NCBI GenBank assembly: GCA_946886125.1
Contig: CAMPHY010000014.1
Coordinates: forward strand, 1 to 13,887
Reading direction: 5' to 3'
Length of the DNA stretch: 13,887 nucleotides
DNA from: an uncultured Candidatus Saccharibacteria bacterium
GTDB lineage: Bacteria > Patescibacteria > Saccharimonadia > Saccharimonadales > UBA6022
Positions 6,101 through 13,548 of this stretch are shown in pieces (position 1 is the stretch's first letter; each line of letters starts with the position of its first letter). The position numbers and the translations under genes were made by a program. The notes below the pieces were generated by a model. It searched no databases. It was given only the letters and a program-made list of their open reading frames with translations, and was not told the origin of the DNA.

Positions 6101-7879
6101 ATGCGTATTTCAGATGTTACGATCGAAAAATTGCTCGAGCGCAGCGGTGCGGCTACTAAAGAGCAACTTGCAACCCTTCAAGAAGAAGGGGCTCGTTCGC
6201 GTCGTCCACTACAAGATATTGTTATTCAAAACGAACTTATTAGTGAAGCTGACCTCGTAAAAGCGTTTGCGAAATATGCTGAAATTCCTTACATCGAAAT
6301 TGATTCACGCGATATACCGTCAGATGCACTCAATAAAATTCCAGAACGTATTGCACGCCAGTACAACGCGGTACTCTTTAAAATAGACGAGGACGGTTTA
6401 CAGCACCTTGCGATGGAAGACCCTGATGATGTTCAGGCGCTCAACTTCATCCAAAAGCAAATTGGTGAAAATATCAAAGTCTACATTACAACTCATAGTA
6501 TTATCTTGACCTGTCTTGAAAACTATCGCGGCGACGTAAATGAAGAACTTAATGAAGTCATCAATATTCAACGCGAAGACAGCGGCGAACAAACCATCAC
6601 CGAAGAGGAAGTTGCTGAAGATTCACCGATTGCCCAAACCGTCAATCTACTCCTTGAGTATGCCATTCGTTCCGACGCCAGTGATATTCACATCGAGCCA
6701 CGAGAAGATTTTGTACAAATTCGTTATCGCATCGATGGTGTCCTAAAAGAAGTCAACCGCCTACCGCGTAATGTTTTAGGTGCCCTGATAAGTCGTATCA
6801 AAATTCTTTCAAACCTAAAGATTGATGAACGCCGTGTCCCGCAAGACGGCCGTTTCAAGATCAACGTAGGTGGAAGCCAATATGCACTGCGTGTCAGCAC
6901 TCTACCAATCGCCGATGGCGAAAAGGTAGTTATGCGTATTCTCGATGAATCCAACCAGGCTGTGACACTTCAGGATCTTGGATACTGGGGTAAGTCGCTC
7001 GCTATTATCGAAGAGGCACTTACGGAGCCAAACGGCATGGTGCTCGTAACAGGGCCGACCGGATCAGGTAAGTCTACCAGTCTTTTTAGCGTCCTAACAA
7101 AGCTTAATACGCCGGATGTTAACATCTCTACAATCGAAGATCCAGTTGAATATAAAATTCCAGGCGTCAACCAAACACAAACGAACGCTAAAGCGGGTAT
7201 GACTTTTGCTTCTGGACTCCGTGCTCTACTGCGTCAAGATCCAAATATCATCATGGTTGGTGAGATCCGTGACGGCGAAACCGCCAACTTAGGCGTGCAA
7301 GCCGCCCTGACTGGCCACCTGGTCTTCAGTACCCTTCACACCAATAATGCTGCTACTTGCCTGCCTCGTCTACTCGACATGGGCATTGAACCATTTCTTA
7401 TTGCTAGTACCGTCAAAGCCGTCGTTGGACAGCGACTCGTTCGACGACTTTGCATGACATGTCGCCAGAGCTATGAGCCATCCGAAGAAGAGCAAGCCAC
7501 CGTTATTCGGTTATTTAATTTACGAGATGGACAAGATTTCAGTTATATCCACGGTCTTGATACGCAGGCAATTTCAGAAAAACTCGGCGGTGACACACCA
7601 GCTGGAAGTAGCGACTCTAAAATCACAACCTTATGGCGAGCTTCTCCAAAAGGTTGTGAGGATTGTAACAATACTGGCTATAAAGGTCGCGTCGGGATTT
7701 ATGAAGTACTTGGTAATACTATTGCAATTCAAAAAATGATTGTCGCAAATGCCACCAGTAACCAAATTCAAGACCAAGCTATTGCTGATGGCATGGTAAC
7801 CATGCAGACTGACGGTCTAGTGAAAGCTCTTCGCGGCAATACTACTATCGAAGAAGTACTACGAGTAACAAGGGAATAA
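6101..7879 (+). CDS. pilB: Type IV pilus assembly ATPase PilB (GspE family)
   Basis: Cytoplasmic hexameric ATPase that powers pilus extension, 592 residues, near full family length. An N-terminal MshEN-type domain covers about 1-150. The N2 domain follows near 175-290 (ASDIHIEP at 193-200, then IRYRIDGVLKE). The motor has Walker A GPTGSGKST (318-326), the Asp box STIEDPVEY (343-351), Walker B IIMVGEIRD (383-391) and the His box TLHTNNA (411-417). The four-cysteine zinc site C451, C454, C519, C522 distinguishes PilB/GspE from PilT; the loop between the pairs is 64 residues. The ATG at 6101 begins the usual MshEN start and has no clear Shine-Dalgarno. It is first of a tight run, with pilC 2 bases downstream. 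Confidence 0.97.
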   Translation: MRISDVTIEKLLERSGAATKEQLATLQEEGARSRRPLQDIVIQNELISEADLVKAFAKYAEIPYIEIDSRDIPSDALNKIPERIARQYNAVLFKIDEDGLQHLAMEDPDDVQALNFIQKQIGENIKVYITTHSIILTCLENYRGDVNEELNEVINIQREDSGEQTITEEEVAEDSPIAQTVNLLLEYAIRSDASDIHIEPREDFVQIRYRIDGVLKEVNRLPRNVLGALISRIKILSNLKIDERRVPQDGRFKINVGGSQYALRVSTLPIADGEKVVMRILDESNQAVTLQDLGYWGKSLAIIEEALTEPNGMVLVTGPTGSGKSTSLFSVLTKLNTPDVNISTIEDPVEYKIPGVNQTQTNAKAGMTFASGLRALLRQDPNIIMVGEIRDGETANLGVQAALTGHLVFSTLHTNNAATCLPRLLDMGIEPFLIASTVKAVVGQRLVRRLCMTCRQSYEPSEEEQATVIRLFNLRDGQDFSYIHGLDTQAISEKLGGDTPAGSSDSKITTLWRASPKGCEDCNNTGYKGRVGIYEVLGNTIAIQKMIVANATSNQIQDQAIADGMVTMQTDGLVKALRGNTTIEEVLRVTRE

Positions 7880-7881
7880 CG

Positions 7882-9114
7882 ATGACACAATTTTCATACG
7901 TTGCAACAAATAGTCAAAATCATTCAGTCACTGGAACGCTCGATGCTACCGATCGATCGAGTGTCATTGGCGCACTCGCTAAGCAGGGCTTAAGGCCAAC
8001 TAGTATAAAAGAAGAGCACGCTAATAGTCTTAGCTCCTTTAGCTTTGGAGATTTTCTTGGTAAAAACCGTGTAAAGTCTGATGATATTGTCATGTTTACC
8101 CGTCAGCTCAGTGCCATGATCGGTGCTGGTGTACCGATTTTACGCGCACTAACCTCTCTTGAACAACATGGTGAAAATCCTGCACTGAAGAAAATTATTA
8201 GTGCAATCGTCAAAGATATCCAGGGCGGATCGCCTTTCGCCGACGCACTCGGCAAGTACCCAAATACTTTTAGTGATGTCTATGTCAACATGGTACGCGC
8301 CGGTGAAGCGGCCGGTATCTTAGATGATATCCTTAAGCGACTCGCTCTCCAGCAAGAAAAGAACGCTACCATTCGAAAAAAAGTAAAAAGTGCCATGACC
8401 TATCCAATGGTACTGATTTTCATTACCATCATTGCCTTTTTTGGACTCATGTTATTTGTCATTCCAATGATCGGCAACACAATACAAGATCTAGCTGGAC
8501 CAGACGCTGAATTGCCTCTACTGACGCAAATAATGCTTGGTATTAGTGCCTTCATGATTAGTTATTGGTATATATTAATTCCACTACTCATTGGTGGCAT
8601 CATACTGGTATTACGATACATCAAGACCCCTCGCGGTAAAGCCCAGTTTCACCACTTAACTCTCAAGATACCTGGTCTTAAAACGATTTTACGTAAAATT
8701 GCCGTCGCTCGTTTTGCACGTACCTTTTCGGCCCTTATGGGCGCAGGCGTTGCCGTACTTGAAGCTCTTGACGTAACTGCTCGAGCTGTTGGTAATATTG
8801 TGTACGAAGAAGCACTACGCGAAGCGGCTGAAGAGGTAAAAAATGGCAAACAGCTATCGCAAGTGATTGAACAAAACTCCAATCTGTTCCCTGCGATCGT
8901 GAGTCAAATGCTTGCCGTTGGTGAAGAAACTGGACAGACCGACACCGTGCTCGTAAAAGTAGCAGATTTTTACGAAGAAGAAGTTGATACTGCAATTGAC
9001 GGAGTAAGTTCTATTATTGAACCTGTCATGATTGTTATTATGGGCGGCATGGTAGGGCTGATCGCCGCTAGCGTCATGGGACCAATCGCCGGATTGGCAA
9101 ATCAAATTCAATAG
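7882..9114 (+). CDS. pilC: Type IV pilus inner-membrane platform protein PilC (GspF family)
   Basis: Platform protein that couples PilB to pilin extraction from the membrane, 410 residues, the usual length. A short N-terminal domain (FSYVATNSQNHSVTGTLDA) is followed by two T2SSF repeats at about 70-193 and 273-395. Each begins with the typical four-helix pattern (FTRQLSAMIGAGVPILRAL; FARTFSALMGAGVAVLEAL), and both carry the GE(E/A)-type motif VRAGEAAG and LAVGEETG. Transmembrane helices lie near 173-197, 216-246 and 381-404. The ATG is 2 bases after the pilB stop with AAGGG 7 bases upstream, so both are on one mRNA. Confidence 0.97.
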   Translation: MTQFSYVATNSQNHSVTGTLDATDRSSVIGALAKQGLRPTSIKEEHANSLSSFSFGDFLGKNRVKSDDIVMFTRQLSAMIGAGVPILRALTSLEQHGENPALKKIISAIVKDIQGGSPFADALGKYPNTFSDVYVNMVRAGEAAGILDDILKRLALQQEKNATIRKKVKSAMTYPMVLIFITIIAFFGLMLFVIPMIGNTIQDLAGPDAELPLLTQIMLGISAFMISYWYILIPLLIGGIILVLRYIKTPRGKAQFHHLTLKIPGLKTILRKIAVARFARTFSALMGAGVAVLEALDVTARAVGNIVYEEALREAAEEVKNGKQLSQVIEQNSNLFPAIVSQMLAVGEETGQTDTVLVKVADFYEEEVDTAIDGVSSIIEPVMIVIMGGMVGLIAASVMGPIAGLANQIQ

Positions 9115-9135
9115 GGCATATTATTATGCTCATGC

Positions 9136-9141
9136 TATAAT
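9136..9141 (+). promoter_or_regulatory. Extended -10 (TGCTATAAT) before pilM
   Basis: TATAAT preceded by TGC at 9133-9135 matches an extended -10, which can work without a -35. It lies in the 57-base gap after pilC and would give a pilM leader of about 24 bases. This suggests that the pilMNO part can be transcribed separately from pilBC. Confidence 0.5.
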
Positions 9142-9171
9142 ACTAACAAGAAACAAAAGTGGGCATCCTTC

Positions 9172-10224
9172 GTGGCAAAAAAATTTTACCAAGACAAACC
9201 AATTATCGGACTTGATATCAGTCAAACTGGCATCAAGGTGATGGCGGTTGACCCAAAAAAATGGCTCGTACATGGATATGGATCAATCGATCTCGACCCA
9301 ACACGCGTTCAAGCCTCACTTGAAGGTGATGATGGCTACTTAGCCGAAAATATGCAATCTTTATTAAATGACAAGATCGTTGGAGCGCTCCCAAGCAACC
9401 ACGTCGTTCTTGGCGTTCCGACGGCACGTACCTTCTCGCGAACATTTACTGTACCAATCGCAGCCGAAAAAACATTACGTGACGCAGTCGAAATAGAAGT
9501 CGACCAATATATCCCCATCCCCATCAACCTTCTTAACGTTGATTATGAAATTATCAAGCGTACCAAAACCGATCTAACCGTCATGATGTGCGCTGTCCCA
9601 AAGACTCTCATAGACCGATCAATTAAAACAGCCGAAGACGCTGGTCTTCGCGTTAGTATGATTGAACCTGGCATCAGTGCGGTCGCCCGCGTGCTCGAAG
9701 CAACTGAAGAAGGTCATTTACCAACTGTCATCGTTGATATTGGCCCGGCAACAACCGACATTGCCGTCTTAGATGGGTCGATACGCGTGACGGGTGGTCT
9801 AGGCGTAGGTGGTAACACTTTTACACTCGATATCGCCAAGAAACTTGGCGTACCACTAGAAAATGCCCATCAACTAAAGGTCCTTAACGGCCTGAGTGCA
9901 GGGCCGCGTCAAGCAAAGCTCACTACTGCCCTAAAACCAAGTTTACAACGCATTATCCAGGAAACTCGAAAGGTGATGCGCTACTACAACGAACGTCTCA
10001 ATGACGACCGGAAGCTTGAACAAATTATCATTGTAGGTGGCGGAAGTAACGTACCTGGTATCGGTGATTACTTTACTAATGAGCTCATTATGCCGGCCCG
10101 CGTTGCCAGCCCATGGCAGCAATTAGACTTCGGTAAATTGCCGCAACCCGCCAAGCAGTTTCGACCGCGCTACATTACTGTTGCTGGTCTCGCGAGTGTT
10201 GAACCTGGGAGTATTTGGAAATGA
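9172..10224 (+). CDS. pilM: Type IV pilus assembly protein PilM
   Basis: Actin-like cytoplasmic ATP-binding protein that binds the N-terminal tail of PilN and links PilB to the alignment complex, 350 residues, normal length. The actin-fold motifs are phosphate-1 IGLDISQTGIKVMAVD (12-27), phosphate-2 IVDIGPATTDIAVLDG (187-202) and adenosine-type IIIVGGGSNVPGIGDYF (285-301). The start is the GTG at 9172 (MAKKFYQDKPIIGLDI); no ATG is better placed and no strong Shine-Dalgarno is visible. It ends in TGA overlapping the pilN ATG (ATGA). Confidence 0.95.
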   Translation: MAKKFYQDKPIIGLDISQTGIKVMAVDPKKWLVHGYGSIDLDPTRVQASLEGDDGYLAENMQSLLNDKIVGALPSNHVVLGVPTARTFSRTFTVPIAAEKTLRDAVEIEVDQYIPIPINLLNVDYEIIKRTKTDLTVMMCAVPKTLIDRSIKTAEDAGLRVSMIEPGISAVARVLEATEEGHLPTVIVDIGPATTDIAVLDGSIRVTGGLGVGGNTFTLDIAKKLGVPLENAHQLKVLNGLSAGPRQAKLTTALKPSLQRIIQETRKVMRYYNERLNDDRKLEQIIIVGGGSNVPGIGDYFTNELIMPARVASPWQQLDFGKLPQPAKQFRPRYITVAGLASVEPGSIWK

Positions 10225-10781
10225 TAAATCTTTTACCAATTGAAGAGAAGCGACAAATTCGAGCTGCCCGTTCTAATGTCCTACTACTGCGCTACACCCT
10301 CTTGTCTCTTGGTGCTATGGTAGTATTAGGCCTTATCGTTGGCGGTGCCTATGTGCTGATGAATAACGCCAAAGCTTCTGCTGAAAAAACAATTGCCGAG
10401 AACGCCGCGCGAGCAAGCTCTTACAATGAAGTGACGGCAAAAGCGAATGAATTCAGAGCAAATCTATCAATTGCCAAGTCCATTCTTGATAAAGAGGTGA
10501 ATTATACAAATGTTATCATCGCTATCGCCCAGAGCTTACCAGATAATGTTGTACTCGACAGTCTTGACCTTGATGCCAAAACGTTCGGAACACCCTTTAG
10601 TTTATCCGCTCGAACAAAAAGTTATGATGACGCCGTCACACTTAAAAATACTTTGCAAGAATCCGATGCATTTAGTGACGTATCGCTTCAATCAGTTACG
10701 AATGCAGCCGATGGTGATACTACCGGATATCCAGTAAGTGTAAGTCTGAATGTTACAATTAGCCAGGAGATTACGAAGTGA
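10221..10781 (+). CDS. pilN: Type IV pilus assembly protein PilN
   Basis: Bitopic inner-membrane alignment protein, 186 residues. It begins MINLLP, the conserved PilN tail that sits in the PilM groove, followed by a basic stretch, one transmembrane helix at about 24-47, a helical region (50-92) and a ferredoxin-like domain (about 95-186) with the typical ILDKEVNYTNVIIAIAQSLP and LDSLDL segments. The ATG at 10221 overlaps the pilM TGA; a TTG two codons earlier is possible but would put residues before the INLLP motif. The stop overlaps the next start as GTGA. Confidence 0.92.
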   Translation: MINLLPIEEKRQIRAARSNVLLLRYTLLSLGAMVVLGLIVGGAYVLMNNAKASAEKTIAENAARASSYNEVTAKANEFRANLSIAKSILDKEVNYTNVIIAIAQSLPDNVVLDSLDLDAKTFGTPFSLSARTKSYDDAVTLKNTLQESDAFSDVSLQSVTNAADGDTTGYPVSVSLNVTISQEITK

Positions 10782-11416
10782 AAAAATCTACATCACTCAC
10801 GCTAAACGCGACAAACCTACGTCTCATTTTGACTATTATCATTTTTCTGATTATTGGCATTAGCGTAACGGGATTTTATTTTGCAAGCAATAAACTGAAG
10901 CAATACGCTACCGACGTCAGTCAAATAACCAGCGAAGCTGAAGCAAGTGCAAGTAATATTGAACGTCTCAAACAAACCGAACTCGAGCTACAACGCTACG
11001 AGCAAACAATTCAACGAGCGGCTAATATCGTCGCTGAAAGCACTAGCTACCAATACCAAGATCAAATTATCAACGACCTTACAAGCTACGCTCAAAGAGC
11101 AGGTATTACAATAGCCGGCTTCACATTTGATGAGACCAATACGACAGCTGCCCCCGCAGCCGCCCCAACTGCACCCACACCAGCAGCTACCGATACAGGT
11201 ACGACGACAGCACCTTCTGCAGGAGTAAAGTCAATTACCGCAACTGTCCAGCTTGAGCCTACCGTCCCATATGTTAATCTTTTACGATTCATGCGACTAG
11301 TTGAACAAAACCTTACAAAAATGCAGCTTGCAAAAATTAGCCTTTCCCAGGCATCAGGAGAAGATCCGCAAGCTGTCGCTGGTCAAGCGCTCGTTATAGA
11401 GGTGTATGTAAATTAG
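10778..11416 (+). CDS. pilO: PilO-like alignment protein with Ala/Pro/Thr-rich linker
   Basis: 212 residues: a short cytoplasmic tail, one transmembrane helix at about 14-34, a coiled-coil-prone region (40-85) and a C-terminal ferredoxin-like domain. This is the layout of PilO, the PilN partner outside the membrane. Identification rests on architecture and position after pilN more than on strong motifs. Residues 121-149 are a low-complexity Ala/Pro/Thr/Gly linker inside the extracytoplasmic part, not a standard PilO feature. The start is a GTG overlapping the pilN TGA, with AGGAG 8 bases upstream. Confidence 0.82.
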   Translation: MKKSTSLTLNATNLRLILTIIIFLIIGISVTGFYFASNKLKQYATDVSQITSEAEASASNIERLKQTELELQRYEQTIQRAANIVAESTSYQYQDQIINDLTSYAQRAGITIAGFTFDETNTTAAPAAAPTAPTPAATDTGTTTAPSAGVKSITATVQLEPTVPYVNLLRFMRLVEQNLTKMQLAKISLSQASGEDPQAVAGQALVIEVYVN

Positions 11417-11424
11417 GAAACAAC

Positions 11425-11718
11425 ATGAAAAATAAGACTACCACAAATCCACTCAACAACTTTCCCTCCCAGATATCGCACATCCTTCATCGCTATCATG
11501 TAGTTATTTTCACACTTACAGTAATTGGTGGCTTAGCGCTGGCTATCTTTTTCCTCAACCTGACTTTAAACCAGTCCACATTGGCCGATGAAGCGGGTGG
11601 CGTCAATACAACCTTTGATACTGAGACAATTAATCGCATCAATCAACTACAAACACGTGAAGATGCGAATCGTGAGCTCACCTTCCCTGAGGGTCGCATT
11701 AATCCATTTGTTGAGTAA
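11425..11718 (+). CDS. Short PilP-like membrane protein of the pilus operon
   Basis: 97 residues: a cytoplasmic N-terminus of about 24 residues, one hydrophobic helix at about 25-46, and a 50-residue extracytoplasmic tail ending FPEGRINPFVE. In PilP the N-terminal unstructured region with a GR-x-PF-like element binds PilN/PilO, so this may be that segment reduced to its essentials; the PilP lipobox and beta-domain are absent. This is inference from position (8 bases after pilO) and the RINPF motif. The ATG has AGGAAA about 5 bases upstream. It is the last gene of the pilus run. Confidence 0.75.
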   Translation: MKNKTTTNPLNNFPSQISHILHRYHVVIFTLTVIGGLALAIFFLNLTLNQSTLADEAGGVNTTFDTETINRINQLQTREDANRELTFPEGRINPFVE

Positions 11719-11736
11719 TACGAAAGCGCTTATACT
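11708..11736 (+). promoter_or_regulatory. Promoter of the PRC-barrel gene (TTGTTG-17-TATACT)
   Basis: TTGTTG at 11708-11713 and TATACT at 11731-11736 are 17 bases apart. The -10 ends 6 bases before the ATG at 11743, so the mRNA would start at or next to the start codon. The -35 lies in the last codons of the preceding gene. Confidence 0.6.
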
Positions 11737-11742
11737 AGAAAT

Positions 11743-12324
11743 ATGCTACTACTAGGATCTCGACTGCTCGATACACCCGTCATGGGGCTTCAGACTGGCT
11801 CAGAGCTCGCTCGTTCAGCTCGAGCAATCATTGATCCCAGAAGCCTTGCCATTGTCGCCTATGAACTGAGCGGACCATTGCTCGACCAGCATCCCTCCCT
11901 CCTTCGCATTCAAGACATACGCGAACTGAGTGACCTAGGCATGATTGTCGATTCAAGTGATGAATTTATATCACCATCAGATGTCATTAAACTCCAGCAA
12001 ATATATGAATTTCATTTTGACCTTATCGGCCTCGCTGTGATTGACGAAAAGAAACGAAAGCTAGGCAAAGTATCGGCCTACACCATAGAAGCATCGAGCT
12101 TTGTAATTGAGCAGCTAAATGTTAGGCGCCCTTTACTTAAAAGTTTAGCCGATACCGAACTGCTGGTGCATCGCTCACAGATTATCGAAGTAAATGATAC
12201 CTCTATCATTGTTAAGTCAGCAAACAACAAACAGATAGAACCAGTTACAAAATTAGTACGACAGTATAGTAATCCGTTTCGCGCAGCCCAGCCGCAACCT
12301 GAAAATATTACTCGTCCTCGTTAA
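11743..12324 (+). CDS. PRC-barrel domain protein
   Basis: 193 residues without signal peptide or transmembrane helix, so probably cytoplasmic. Residues about 3-80 and 87-172 look like two PRC-barrel units: LGSRLLDTPVMGLQTGSEL with DPRSLAIVAYEL, then DLIGLAVIDEKKRKLGKVSA with FVIEQLNVRRP. PRC barrels are small beta-barrels found in RimM, photosynthetic reaction centre H subunits and many uncharacterised proteins. This is not RimM, since it lacks the RimM N-terminal domain. The tail (RAAQPQPENITRPR) is probably disordered. The promoter box sits 6 bases upstream and no Shine-Dalgarno is seen. Its 3' end overlaps recX tail to tail by 17 bases. The role is unknown. Confidence 0.8.
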   Translation: MLLLGSRLLDTPVMGLQTGSELARSARAIIDPRSLAIVAYELSGPLLDQHPSLLRIQDIRELSDLGMIVDSSDEFISPSDVIKLQQIYEFHFDLIGLAVIDEKKRKLGKVSAYTIEASSFVIEQLNVRRPLLKSLADTELLVHRSQIIEVNDTSIIVKSANNKQIEPVTKLVRQYSNPFRAAQPQPENITRPR

Positions 12325-12943
12325 GCGCTGACTTGATGTCGTCGTACGAAAAACCTTGCCTTGCAAGATAGTGCATTAATTTTTGTTGATCAGGATACCG
12401 AGCTCGTTTTTTTGTAATTATTTTCTGAAGTTCCGTCTCATCATCCCGCTCACTTTCGGCAAGAAAATGATCAATAATAGCTAGATCCACCCCCTTGGCT
12501 CGCAGTTCAGCCTGTAACTTACGCTGACTTGCGCCTTTGGTTTGATGACGGTTCTCCACCCAATACCTAGCAAACTTTTCATCGTCTACATAGCCTTTTT
12601 GTACCAATCGTTCAAACACACGATTAGACACATCAGCACTTACCCCTGGACGCATTTCGCCCGTTTTAGTGCGCGTCGGACGTGTTTTTCGATAAAGATA
12701 ATCACGGACTTCTCTCGCGCTGTGAGGGCGCATGAGACAATATTCAAGCGCTCGAGCATACAATTTACCAAATTGGCTTTCGGTCTCTAGTTGCACCAAC
12801 TCCTCTTCACTATACTCATTGCCGATTTTAATACCAAGATCGGCATACTGAAACAGATCTAGACTAAAACGATACGAGCCATCAACCATAATATTCAATC
12901 TCTGCTGATTTTTCTTCTGTGCTGATATGCCAGTAATCTTCAT
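12308..12943 (-). CDS. recX: RecX regulatory protein
   Basis: RecX binds RecA filaments and modulates recombination. The protein has 211 residues with the RecX helical repeats: ALEYCLMRPHSAREVRDYL near 78-96, VFERLVQKGYVDDEKFARYW near 119-138, then a third repeat to the end (YLARQGFSYDDIKSAL). About 20 residues (KTRPTRTKTGEMRPGVSADV) are inserted between repeats one and two. The frame opens at 12967, but the ATG at 12943 (MKITGISAQKK) is preferred because TATAAT lies 6 bases upstream of it and the additional eight codons would run through this box. recA is on the same strand, separated by one gene in the opposite direction. Confidence 0.92.
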   Translation of the reverse strand: MKITGISAQKKNQQRLNIMVDGSYRFSLDLFQYADLGIKIGNEYSEEELVQLETESQFGKLYARALEYCLMRPHSAREVRDYLYRKTRPTRTKTGEMRPGVSADVSNRVFERLVQKGYVDDEKFARYWVENRHQTKGASQRKLQAELRAKGVDLAIIDHFLAESERDDETELQKIITKKRARYPDQQKLMHYLARQGFSYDDIKSALNEDE

Positions 12944-12949
12944 ATCTTT

Positions 12950-12955
12950 ATTATA
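12950..12955 (-). promoter_or_regulatory. -10 box (TATAAT) of recX
   Basis: Perfect TATAAT on the minus strand ending 6 bases before the recX ATG at 12943. No convincing -35. It lies 20 bases from the -10 of the divergent gene, so the two polymerase sites overlap. Confidence 0.6.
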
Positions 12956-12975
12956 CCTGGCTATCAAGCGGGTGC

Positions 12976-12981
12976 TATACT
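12976..12981 (+). promoter_or_regulatory. Extended -10 (TGCTATACT) of the four-helix membrane protein gene
   Basis: TATACT preceded by TGC at 12973-12975, 6 bases before the ATG at 12988. This spacing predicts a leaderless transcript, although the intervening TAAGGT contains a short purine run. Confidence 0.6.
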
Positions 12982-12987
12982 TAAGGT

Positions 12988-13491
12988 ATGAAAGATACGT
13001 CTTCTAAAGTGACAAAACCCTACACTCGCTTTTACTTAACAATGCTCATTTTAAGCTCTATCGGAACAAGCGCTGGCCTTGCAAATCTTACCTCGATACA
13101 AGCAACGCTCGCCCTTATGGAGACGTCGGCACCGTATGTCGCCTGCTTACTCATTAGCATGCTAACGTGGGCGATTTCCGTAGTAGCCCTAGTTCTATTA
13201 TGGCGTAAGCATCCGCTTGGTATTCAATTAAAAGTGAGTGCTTATGTCGTCAATATCCTCGCAACTATTGGTATGATTATTACCGCTGCTCCAATTGTTG
13301 ACCTACTAACAAGTAAAGTACCGCCTGAATTAACCGCTAATAGCCAGCTCACCGAAGCTGCTGCGGCAAATATACTTGAAGCCGGTTTTTATCTCAGCCT
13401 GTGTTTCAGCATTATCGCAAACTTAGCTTTTGCACTCTTGTGGCTTCGTGCCTGGCGCGGACAGCAAAGAGCTGACACTATTTCGCAATAG
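12988..13491 (+). CDS. Small four-helix membrane protein of unknown function
   Basis: 167 residues with four hydrophobic segments at about 14-34, 50-72, 82-106 and 133-155, joined by short loops (RKHPLG between helices 2 and 3). Both ends should be cytoplasmic. I recognise no catalytic motif or family. The gene is a single transcription unit: its extended -10 box is 6 bases before the ATG and a strong hairpin terminator starts 6 bases after the stop. It lies between recA and recX on the opposite strand, which are commonly neighbours, so it may be a later insertion there. Composition looks like that of its neighbours. Confidence 0.8.
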   Translation: MKDTSSKVTKPYTRFYLTMLILSSIGTSAGLANLTSIQATLALMETSAPYVACLLISMLTWAISVVALVLLWRKHPLGIQLKVSAYVVNILATIGMIITAAPIVDLLTSKVPPELTANSQLTEAAAANILEAGFYLSLCFSIIANLAFALLWLRAWRGQQRADTISQ

Positions 13492-13497
13492 ATAACA

Positions 13498-13530
13498 AAA
13501 ATACCTCACTAGGTAACAGTGAGGTATTTT
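13498..13530. terminator. Bidirectional intrinsic terminator between the membrane-protein gene and recA
   Basis: AAAATACCTCACT (13498-13510) and AGTGAGGTATTTT (13518-13530) form a perfect 13-bp stem with a 7-base loop. The A-tract on one side and T-tract on the other give a U-tract in both directions, so it can end both convergent genes. It starts 6 bases after the plus-strand stop and lies 18 bases beyond the recA stop. Confidence 0.92.
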
Positions 13531-13548
13531 GTGCTCTACTAATAACTT

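Noticed and set aside
8649..9111. Minus-strand open frames within pilC
   Set aside because: They are antisense to a strongly conserved PilC domain and resemble no protein; shadows of its codon pattern.
9116..9129. Small hairpin GCATA-TTAT-TATGC after pilC
   Set aside because: A five-base A/T-rich stem with no U-tract is too weak for a terminator; it only flanks the pilM promoter box.
3891..10224. UGA recoding (Gly) as in some other CPR groups
   Set aside because: tsaE, pilM and pilN end at UGA in standard overlaps with the next start and at normal family length, so UGA is a stop.
12944..12967. Longer recX start at 12967
   Set aside because: The eight added codons read through the TATAAT box and are not RecX-like; MKITGISAQKK at 12943 fits better.
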